Of a DNA stretch of 15,846 bases, positions 8,733-15,846 are shown piece by piece (within the stretch, counting starts at the first letter, position 1; each line of letters begins with the position of its first letter). The translations under genes and the position numbers were made by a program. The notes beneath the pieces are model-generated. The model did no database searches. It was not told the DNA's origin and saw only the letters and a program-made list of their open reading frames with translations. The DNA is from Cyclostephanos tholiformis (Eukaryota > Bacillariophyta > Thalassiosirophyceae > Thalassiosirales > Thalassiosiraceae). The DNA lies in contig JALLPB010000436.1 of NCBI GenBank assembly GCA_036939975.1, positions 1 to 15,846 of the forward strand, read 5' to 3'.

Positions 8733-9816
8733 ATGTCTTGTTCTGGCATCAGAGCTAATAAGAATGATGTACTTTTAGGACGTGGAGGAAACAACTATGC
8801 ACATTGCGGCAATGAGCAGCTAAGGCGTATTGCTCAAGGCCGTGTCGGTGAATATATGGTAGCGAGAAAGAAGCAGAAGGCCGTGATATCTAGGTGAGTA
8901 ATGTCTCAAACTTGCCCCGCCAAGGATATCATAGTGGCTGACACATCTTTCCTCTTCAAGACAAATCCTCCATCAAATTCAAACCATGAACCCGCCTGGA
9001 CGCTTCCTTTTGTACAATTACTCGACGTACGAATGGGATATAGTGAGGGATGCCGTCGCAAGGGAGAAAGTTTGTCAAGTAAGTGTTCATTAGTCGAGAA
9101 GCTGCAGGAGTGACAACTGGCATTGAATGAGACGATTGTTTCTACGTTCTTTTAATTCACAGGCTCTTCGAGATTCCGTGGCAATCGAGAAAGAAAAGGT
9201 ACGATGTTAATGAATCGACTCCTCCAACATTTCAAACGACTGTAAAATAATGTGCTTATTATGTTGCTTCGCAAAGGAGGATACGACCTCATCTGACTTG
9301 TTGTCAGCCGAACAGGAAGAAGAGCCTCTGCCAAATATACTAGATGTGCTCTCTTTTGAGCAGTTCGAGATGAGCCTAAATCCTATTGTTACACCAAGTA
9401 ATGGAAGCATGATTTTTATTACTCCAGAAAGGCACAAGTCAGGAGATGATTGTGAAGGCAAGGTTCATGACAAACGAGGCAACGTGTGCGATGAAGGATG
9501 CATCACGCCAGCAAAGCGTAAGGCAGGAGATGATTATGAAGACAAGATCGAACACCATCGAGGCAAAATCTCTGACTACAGGTATGCAAAGTGTAAGGCT
9601 GAAGATCATTTAAAAGATGAGGTCCTCCATTTTCAAGCCAATCTTTTCGAGGACGGGTCGATTTTGCCAGTGGAGCGTAAGGCAGGAGATGAATACGAAG
9701 ACAAGGTTCTTCGCGGTCGAGTCAATGTCTCTGACGACTTTGATCTGTTCGACGGGGAACTTTTGAGGGCTACCGATGACCAGGTTTTGGATTCAGCAAT
9801 GAGGAAAATGGCATAA
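8733..9816 (+). CDS. DUF6824-like (GRGG-motif) protein with tandem C-terminal repeats, 4 exons, 284 aa
   Basis: Exons are 8733-8893, 8961-9078, 9163-9198 (36 nt) and 9277-9816. All introns are GT-AG (67, 84 and 78 nt) and the joins keep frame through a conserved domain. Exon 1 gives NDVLLGRGGNNYAHCGNEQL; the next join gives VISRQILHQI, then MNPPGRFLLYN, EWDIVRDAVAREKVCQ and ALRDSVAIEKEK. This NDVL-x-GRGG...NPPGRFL...W-x-(x)-V...A-x-EK...QALR order is the DUF6824 domain, a family I know mainly from diatoms and other stramenopiles, with no established biochemical role. Residues of about 157-270 contain four degenerate units of roughly 25-30 aa, best seen as KRKAGDDYEDK and ERKAGDEYEDK. The protein is soluble: no signal peptide or membrane span is seen. 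A regulatory or DNA-associated role is sometimes guessed for such proteins; nothing here proves it. Confidence 0.8.
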
Positions 9817-9974
9817 TCTTATCCACATGGGTTAATAATTCCAGGTCCATGCAAATATCGGTAAATGGTACCTAAAATATATGTGATGGAATAAAAACTA
9901 CCCAATTTTTGTACATTGCATAGATTTCTTCATTCATCAGTCTAAAATCTATACACACCTTCCCCCGACGGTAA
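9817..9974. other. Convergent 3' intergenic gap
   Basis: A 158-bp spacer lies between two genes that end facing each other. It is AT-rich (aataaaaact at 9891) and probably holds both 3' UTRs. No structure strong enough to call a terminator is seen. Confidence 0.4.
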
Positions 9975-11826
9975 TTACGTGAATTCGCCATCCTCGTCGG
10001 AAACGGAAGTGCTCTGGTTCTGATTCTGGTCCGACTCGAGCGGCATGTACTCGGCGATTATGTTCTTCACCTGCGCCTGCATCTGGCTCTGGTACCTCCG
10101 GTGCTGGACGTAGCTAAAGCAGCAGAAAAACGCCGCGAGGCCCATCATGGCATAGATCATGCTCGTCGTCGATACGCTCTCGTGCTGCTTCTTCGAGCCG
10201 CAGTACGCGTTCGCGATGCACTCCTTCTGATTCGGGCAGCTCGAGCACGCGGAGCAGACGGTGGGAACGGTACCCGTGGCATAGCCCGCGCATATGGCCT
10301 TGAAAACCACCGGAAATTCCAACGATCCGCGTATCGATACCCTATTGACGTACATGGCGGGTAGGATGACCACCCCGCTCTTGTCCTTCGCCAGTAGCTG
10401 CTCCTCCAGGAGCGTATTCGCCGCATCGCCATCCAACCCTCCGGAATCGGCCATGCACTTTTCGATCACCTTGGCATCGACGTTCGCGTGGGCCATGGCG
10501 TCGTTAATGCACTTCTTGTTCGAGAAGAACTCCTCCCCCTTACAGCGGAACATGAACTCGTTGACGTAATCCCACCACGGCACGCCCACGCCGTCGGACT
10601 CGCCGTAATGGCCCCAAATGCACATCCTGCGCAAGCTCTCCGATACGACGTCCGCCCCCGATATGCCACGATCTAGATCGTTGTCGGGATCCGTGGCGCA
10701 GTACCTTCCGTTGTTCGTGCATAGGTTGTAACACTCGTTCTCGCCGTCCTGGCCCATGCACCCGCTAAGCATGCCGTCGTAGATGTACATCTGGGGGGTG
10801 AAGTACGCCCTCCCCCCGAGTGCGATCGCCGCCTCCTTGAAATCCTTCTGAAAGTCCATAGATATTACGTCCGTCGGCGTCGTCCAAAGCTCGTACTCGA
10901 CTCGATCGTCTGGATTGGGCAAACTCCACGTCATTTCGATCCGTACCGGATGATTCGCCCTCACCTCCGCCTTGACCTTATCGGCATCCTGCTTGAACAT
11001 TAGGAAGGAGGGCACCGATATGTCGCTGCCGCTGCCGTCGTCGGCCATTATCGGTTCCCGTTCCTCGCACGCCTCCCCGTCGTCCGGCGTGCAGGCGTCG
11101 GCCGCGCTGCAGAGGCAGGTATCGTCGGCGATGATCACGCCCGCGGCGCCGATGCGCTGGGCGTTGCGAACCTTCTGCACGAAGGTACACCCCCCCCGAT
11201 CCACCATGAGCACGTACGGCGATTGCCAGGCCATCATGATGCCGGAATCGTCCATTGCGCGGATGGGATATCCGCCGTGCACGTTTATGGAATTGTAATC
11301 GCACGCGTTGTCGTCGGCGTAGTACAAGGACTCGGCGAGGGAGCCGCCGTAGGGGGGGATGCCGAATAGGGCCTCGCGGTGGTCGTATCCCCCCGGCTTC
11401 GTCAGGGTCTTGGGAACCTAACGTCGCGTGTTTTGTTTTTGGGATATTATAACGTCATATGTTACAAGACACGCGAATTCATCGCAACGTGTCACAAAAA
11501 ACGATGGAACGATATTATATGCATCATTTTTTTTTTTCAGCCATGGAATAAAAATAAAGGTCGCGGTAGAGTTTGGGTGGGGAAGAGGGGGATGAAGGGT
11601 GCGGGTAGCAAATTTTTCTCCTCTTACTCACGTGAATTTGGAGCTTGCTCGAGGTCACGGATCCGTCGGTCGGGACTGCGACCGCCCCCGTCTCCTCGTC
11701 CTCCACGTGACTGTGCGTCGGATCGTCGTCGTCGTCGTGGGCCAATTCTCCTCCTCCTCCTCCTACAACCCAGCGGTCGCCGCTGCCGATAAGCAGGTAT
11801 GCCAGGGCGATGAGTGATTTTTTCAT
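9975..11826 (-). CDS. Vacuolar sorting receptor (VSR/BP-80-like), 2 exons, 545 aa
   Basis: Exons are 11826-11632 and 11417-9975. The 214-nt intron (GTGAGT...CGTTAG) falls in phase 0, joining LQIH to VPKTLTKPGG. Residues 1-19 (MKKSLIALAYLLIGSGDRW) are a signal peptide, followed by an Asp-rich linker. A PA domain spans about residues 80-220 (LFGIPPYGGSLAES, then VDRGGCTFVQKVRNAQ, GAAGVIIAD, SVPSFLM). The central luminal part carries CTNNGRYCATDPD near residue 298, close to the conserved plant VSR motif, with cysteine-rich segments to about 472. One membrane span is at about 485-502 (MIYAMMGLAAFFCCFSYV). The cytosolic tail holds YMPL at 522-525, a Yxx-hydrophobic AP-binding signal seen in plant VSRs. 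It probably carries soluble hydrolases from the trans-Golgi to a vacuole or lysosome-like compartment. A calcium-binding EGF repeat, common in plant VSRs, is not obvious. Confidence 0.9.
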
Positions 11827-12169
11827 GACTTTTTTATTTTATTTTAGTCTCTATTCTTGGGTTCCACGACTTTAAATTTGTCCCCTTGCATTCGCCGAGG
11901 CACAGTTGACGTGAGTGTGTGAGACTGTGGGGACGAGATATGAGATTCAATGAGCTCAACTTTCTCTCCCACTAAAGTACCTAGGTACTCTATCTTGAAG
12001 GTCGTTGTTTTTCTGGTGAGTATGGTACCATAGTCCGGGAGGAGTGAGCACCAACGGGAGATAAGCACCAGACACTAAATCTATCTAAAATAGTCAGTAA
12101 ATAAAAAAGAAGGAATTAAATTGCAATGCAATACTATCGTTTTCAGAAATCCCCGACAAAATCATTGGA
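11827..12169. promoter_or_regulatory. Upstream region of the vacuolar sorting receptor gene, with two perfect palindromes
   Basis: The start codon at 11826 is preceded on the minus strand by an A/T run (ctaaaataaaataaaaaagtc). Further upstream lie two perfect palindromes, AGTACCTAGGTACT (11976-11989) and TATGGTACCATA (12021-12032). No ORF is supported. Regulatory function is inferred from position only. Confidence 0.35.
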
Positions 12170-12654
12170 GTTGAGGGAATAGCGAGAGAATGATGAGAAA
12201 TGACCGTGTGCAAGAGAGTTCTCAAGATAGGTAGCTTTTTTGTTAAATGCGAACGGCTAATAGTATTGTAGAGTACTTAGGTACGCTCTAGACCCCATGT
12301 CGAAGCGTGTACCTAGACCCTATGTCTAAGCTTAGACCCTAGGTCTAGGTCTAGACGTAGGGTCTAGACCTAGACATGGGGTCTACGTTTTTTCTACATA
12401 GGAATTCGTGGAGGTTGTATTGAAAAAACGTAGACCCCATGTCTAGGTCTAGACCCTACGTCTAGACCTAGACATAATATGGTCTAAGCTTAGACATAGG
12501 GTCTACATACATGCTTCGGCATGGGGTCTAGAGAGTACCTAAGTACTCTACAATACTATTAGCCATTTGCATTTACCAAAAAAGTTACCTATCTTGAGAC
12601 CTATCTTGAACACGGTCATTTCTCATCAATTCTCTTGCTTATTATTCCCTCAAC
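12170..12654. repeat. 485-bp long inverted repeat (foldback/MITE-like)
   Basis: The left arm 12170-12394 and right arm 12422-12654 are near-complete reverse complements around a 27-nt loop (12395-12421). Matching blocks from outside in are gttgagggaata/tattccctcaac, gatgagaaatgaccgtg, ggctaatagtattgtagag, tctagaccccatg, gaccctatgtctaagctt and ggtctacgttttttc. Small indels separate them. The inner half of each arm is built from reiterated tagaccc-c/t-atgtc and gtctagac units, many themselves palindromic. No ORF is present, and no clear target-site duplication was found. Confidence 0.85.
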
Positions 12655-12747
12655 CTTGATTACTACCACAGGAGAAATTAAATAATGGAAAGCTGTTAGG
12701 ACATTGGCTGTCACATTTAAGAACAAAAATGTCCCAAGGCAGTAAGG
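12655..12747. other. Short non-coding stretch
   Basis: I see nothing definable between the long inverted repeat and the MORN relic. Confidence 0.3.
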
Positions 12748-12885
12748 GACATGGTACTACTTCTGATGGAGTACATTGTGGATTGGAAGGATGACAAGCA
12801 TAATCACGGCACCTACAAGTTCTCGGGTGGAAACGAGTCTGTTGGAGTGTTGAAGGATGGCAAGCATCACGACCATAGCACCTAA
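12748..12885 (+). pseudogene. MORN-repeat fragment, decayed
   Basis: The frame from 12766 reads MEYIVDWKDDKHNHGTYKFS, then SVGVLKDGKHHDHST and a TAA at 12883. Two units of the form Y-x-G-x-W-K-D-x-K-x-H-G-x-G-T-Y are recognisable, but key glycines are changed (VDW for GEW, NHG for GHG, VGVL for VGEW, HDH for HGH). A third start, YDGEWMG, appears just after the stop in another frame. MORN repeats usually bind lipids or act as scaffolds. With about two degraded units and no start or intron structure, this is a pseudogene remnant or a dispersed fragment of the large MORN families. Confidence 0.6.
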
Positions 12886-13360
12886 CTACGATGGAGAATG
12901 GATGGGTTACAAGTGTCTTAACTTGGAGTCTAAGCTTGAGATTTTTTGGCGTACTTTGGGGTTGTAGACGCAGTGGCGTAGAACCACAAGCCGAGAGGAG
13001 GAGATAGATGTGTTTTTTAGAAGCTAACCAATCATCTCAATTAGACCGAGCATTTCCCTCCTCTAGAAATATAACAATGATTAGAATGCCAAAGTAACCA
13101 AACATGCTTTCCCTACTTCGCAGCACAAGCCGACAAAGAACTCGGCAACAAGACCATTGCATTGCACACCAAACGTGGTAACCTGACACCCTTAACGTTT
13201 TCCAATGCTCATCCACGCATTCCATATACCGTGCACACTTGTTTCAAATAATACGAAAACTACCGATATATTTTATCACATACAGACTGAGCCACCAAGA
13301 CCAGACGACAAAATATGCTCATATACTCCCACCCGAAAACAATGCATCGAAACCTTTGAA
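12886..13360. other. Intergenic, no gene seen
   Basis: Short ORFs on both strands (for example minus 13225-13037) have no recognisable motif or splice context. The region just before 13361 should include the 3' UTR of the large minus-strand gene. Confidence 0.35.
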
Positions 13361-15811
13361 TCAATCAGCCCCATCCAAGAACTTGAACCTCTCATCCCGG
13401 ATCTTCCTCCAAGCCTTCTTGCTTGCTCGTACTTCCTTCTTTATCCTCTCCTCCTCCTCCCGATCCTTCTTGTTGGGATCGAGCATGCTCTCGAATGGCT
13501 CAAGTATCCATTGGTTCCAAAGCGACCTCTCGGCCTCGACCTTCTCCGTTCTCTTTTGCTCCTTGTGCCTGAATATCCTGCTGGCGACTTCCTCAGCCTC
13601 ATCCTTCTTCTTCTGCGCGCGCAATGTCTGCTCGAGGTACCGGTACAACGTGATCGTCTCGTGGTGATCGGGGCCAATATCAGGAGACTGGCACCTCAAT
13701 TTTATAAGCGCACGTATTGTCGTCTCGGCCCACTCGTGGAGGCCGTGATTTAAGAACAATCCAACCTCCGCGAAGTAATCGAGTATGAACTTCTCGTGGT
13801 ACCACTCGAGCGTCTCCAATGGCATGTCGGCAACGGCCTCCTCGGCCATCACGATCAGCTCCGCCACGGTCTTACGGTCAAGTCCTGCTAAAGCCTCGAA
13901 GGGGTCGCCGAAGGTGTCAGTGGAATACTCGACACAGTGTCGATAATGCCTGAATCCGTCGACCCCGCAAACAACCCACATAGGCCACAGGTGTATGCTT
14001 ATCTCGCATATGTGATCCTTCAGCTCGAGGTTGATGATGCAATCACGATACCCCCCCGCCTTCGACGACCTGTCGGTCTTCAAGGTCGAGAGCTTGACAC
14101 GTCGGATGAGCGGGCCGAAGGAATCCCGCGCGAGCTCCAATAGCGCGAGGAGAGTGGGAAAGTCCTTGACGACGAGGAGCGACCGACAGTAGTCGGTGAC
14201 CTTAAGAACGTCGCCCTCGTACTTTTTATCGGCCTTTCGTAGGGCCGAACTGGCGTCCTTAACGGGCCCAACGCCAACTTCCTCCATCCCGAGACTACCT
14301 GCCAACGCCTTGCAAATCTCCACGAGACTCGGCAACGCCACTTCGGCCCTCTGTACCAGATCCCTCGCGATCGCAGCATTCGACATCTCCTCGTACTCGG
14401 GCCTGTGAGGCTGCGTCAACGGTTTGTCGACACCGACGTTCCCGCCCATGGCAACGTCGTCACCCGGATCGTTCAATCCCGTCATGCTGTTCAGGTACGG
14501 ATATACCGGATCCAACTGCATCCGACGGAAAACCTCGTCGTACTTACGCCTGTCCCGTAACAACGAGCATACCATGCGAAAGAAATCCCACGAATCCTTG
14601 ATGATTGCACGACGCTTCGCGATGGACTCGAGAGTCTCCTCGTCGTACCCCTCGCCGTCCTCGCGTACCTGATTGACGGTGTAGTATATGCCACCGGCAC
14701 CGCCGTGCGATGCCGCCGAACCACCGCCTCCCTTCTTTCCCTTGGAGGAGCCGCCACTTCCCCCACCGGGGATGGCCCCCGCCCTGATGAGATTGTTCGA
14801 GTACGCCGCGAGGTTGACGTACCGTTCCTCGATCTCTTCCCTCTCCTTGCGACTTAGACGGGATTCCGGACCCCTAGCCCAGGCCGATTCCTTCGACGAC
14901 AGCAGTCCACCGCCAAAACCCGCCGCGCCGGACGACGCGAGCATCATGTCGATGGATTCGAGCCAAGATATGGCAGTCCTCTGCTCGCACGCCACGAGCG
15001 TCCTCTGTACCCCGTCACTTCCCGTCAATACTATCCCCCTGCGAGACCTATCCCCTCCCGGTCGTGCCCTAACCACCTCCATCTTCCTCAATAGCGTTTC
15101 AAGGTCGGTATTGCTCGATGGGCCGGAAACTAGGGTTATCGTGCCATCGCTCGTATCGAGCCTGTATATCAACATGCCCTCCGGCACTCTCCTATATCGC
15201 TCGGCGGCCCTCCGTTCCCTCCTCCTGCGCCTCTTCTTGTCCTGTATCCTCCTCCGGCGTTCCTCCCTCCTGCGCGCCTTGCCCAATGCGTCGCGCTTCC
15301 TCCTTTCGGTATACTCGCGCTGTCTCGCGTTCGCCTCCGCGTCCGATATCTCGTTGCCATCGGAATCGACTCGCACCTCCCGTGCGTCGTACACCTCCTC
15401 CGTCACGTCGCGCTTGCAGCAGAATTTGCCCCGGGTGGTCGTCACCCTCTCGACCCCCATTACCTGTCGGACGCGAAATTTCGGCCTCCCTCCGCCGTTT
15501 CCCCCCCCGTAATCGTCCTCGTCGTCGGTGCTCATCATGCTCGGGGAAAGGCTGATCTCCTCGTCGTCGACGTCGTTATCGTCGTCCTCCCCCCCCCGTG
15601 GGGAGTACCTGGGATCGGCATTCTTCATCAACGCGGTACTCGCCTGCAATTCGATGGCGTTCTTGCCCTGACCCTCCATGGGCGGCCAGGGATATGCCGG
15701 GTCGACGAACGCCGCCTCGAGGATGGCGCCACACGATCCACTCCCCCTCCTCCCGCTTCCCCTCGACGAGGTGGTCGTGTCGGCGGCGGCGGCGGCGGCG
15801 CCGCCGCCCAT
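13361..15811 (-). CDS. Large uncharacterised protein with RelA/SpoT-like core and TPR-like C-terminus (at least 816 aa, 5' end uncertain)
   Basis: A single uninterrupted frame runs from the TGA at 13363-13361 to the window edge. The ATG at 15811 is the first in view, but the frame stays open upstream, so the start may lie outside. Residues 1-110 are low-complexity (Ala run, acidic and Gly stretches). Residues 163-208 are strongly basic and helical (KKRRRRRERR), possibly a nuclear-localisation signal. Residues 345-375 are a Gly/Ser/Lys linker. Residues of about 515-608 resemble a RelA/SpoT-like nucleotidyltransferase fold: VKDASSALRKADKKYEGD, VTDYCRSLLVV (D540), GGYRDCIINLELK (587-599) and CEISIHL (E603). 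Residues of about 665-750 look like TPR or kinesin-light-chain-type helices (GPDHHETITLYRYLEQTLRA). The tail is a charged coiled coil. There is no HD hydrolase domain. The family assignment is a motif-level guess, and the protein may be non-catalytic. Confidence 0.75.
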   Translation of the reverse strand: MGGGAAAAAADTTTSSRGSGRRGSGSCGAILEAAFVDPAYPWPPMEGQGKNAIELQASTALMKNADPRYSPRGGEDDDNDVDDEEISLSPSMMSTDDEDDYGGGNGGGRPKFRVRQVMGVERVTTTRGKFCCKRDVTEEVYDAREVRVDSDGNEISDAEANARQREYTERRKRDALGKARRREERRRRIQDKKRRRRRERRAAERYRRVPEGMLIYRLDTSDGTITLVSGPSSNTDLETLLRKMEVVRARPGGDRSRRGIVLTGSDGVQRTLVACEQRTAISWLESIDMMLASSGAAGFGGGLLSSKESAWARGPESRLSRKEREEIEERYVNLAAYSNNLIRAGAIPGGGSGGSSKGKKGGGGSAASHGGAGGIYYTVNQVREDGEGYDEETLESIAKRRAIIKDSWDFFRMVCSLLRDRRKYDEVFRRMQLDPVYPYLNSMTGLNDPGDDVAMGGNVGVDKPLTQPHRPEYEEMSNAAIARDLVQRAEVALPSLVEICKALAGSLGMEEVGVGPVKDASSALRKADKKYEGDVLKVTDYCRSLLVVKDFPTLLALLELARDSFGPLIRRVKLSTLKTDRSSKAGGYRDCIINLELKDHICEISIHLWPMWVVCGVDGFRHYRHCVEYSTDTFGDPFEALAGLDRKTVAELIVMAEEAVADMPLETLEWYHEKFILDYFAEVGLFLNHGLHEWAETTIRALIKLRCQSPDIGPDHHETITLYRYLEQTLRAQKKKDEAEEVASRIFRHKEQKRTEKVEAERSLWNQWILEPFESMLDPNKKDREEEERIKKEVRASKKAWRKIRDERFKFLDGAD

Positions 15812-15846
15812 CGCGTTGGTGGCGGGGGGGTATCGATTGCCGGGGT

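Noticed and set aside
9250..9276. Start codon of a separate 188-aa protein at 9250
   Set aside because: The codons before 9277 lie in an intron; the upstream exons join in frame and complete the DUF6824-like domain.
10101..11298. Plus-strand and minus-strand ORFs overlapping the sorting receptor
   Set aside because: Antisense or frame shadows of a GC-rich conserved gene; none has a family motif.
11844..12068. 74-codon minus-strand ORF upstream of the receptor gene
   Set aside because: No domain, no splice link to the receptor, and it contains two DNA palindromes, so it is more likely promoter or repeat sequence.
12170..12654. CRISPR-like or satellite array
   Set aside because: The repeated tctagacc units are irregular and arranged as one large inverted repeat, not as direct repeats with spacers; the context is eukaryotic.
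13205..15555. Long plus-strand ORFs up to 274 codons opposite the large minus-strand gene
   Set aside because: Ser/Pro/Arg-rich compositions typical of antisense shadows of an Arg/Asp/Gly-rich gene; no motifs.

Overview
This window reads as nuclear DNA of a eukaryotic alga, most likely a diatom. Four lines support this. Genes have short GT-AG introns of 67-214 nt. One protein has a signal peptide ending in LAF, which resembles the diatom plastid-import cleavage motif. One protein belongs to a stramenopile/diatom-type 'GRGG' family (DUF6824-like). One receptor is of plant-type vacuolar-sorting kind. The species cannot be fixed from sequence alone.

Positions 1-5280 are visibly AT-rich and built from mobile-element debris. 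They hold a broken hAT transposase C-terminus (66-464), several AT-rich hairpin or MITE-like inverted repeats (1746-1796, 1811-1902, 2090-2272), and a segment of about 2.5 kb (2712-5231) bounded by inverted repeats. That segment holds a PIF/Harbinger-type DDE transposase fragment on the minus strand and a frame-disrupted, intron-containing zinc-knuckle/acidic gene on the plus strand.

Positions 5289-11826 form a compact euchromatic block of four intact genes whose exons could be joined by phase. They are an S1-domain protein with a plastid-type presequence (minus, 3 exons, 384 aa) and, divergent from it, the ribosome-rescue factor Pelota/Dom34 (plus, 2 exons, 420 aa). Next come a DUF6824-like protein with tandem C-terminal repeats (plus, 4 exons, 284 aa) and, convergent with it, a vacuolar sorting receptor with PA domain, CTNNGRYC motif, one membrane span and a YMPL tail (minus, 2 exons, 545 aa).

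Positions 11827-13360 are non-genic. They hold a 485-bp long inverted repeat (12170-12654) made of nested 'tctagacc/tagacccc' units and a dead MORN-repeat fragment (12748-12885). From 13361 to the window edge runs a long minus-strand ORF of at least 816 aa. It has a basic coiled N-terminal half, a RelA/SpoT-like nucleotidyltransferase-like core with candidate acidic residues, and a TPR-like C-terminus. This is the least described protein here and the best candidate for new biology.

The genes do not form an operon or pathway. Pelota (cytosolic no-go decay) and the S1 protein (plastid RNA/translation) share a 348-bp divergent intergenic region but probably act in different compartments.
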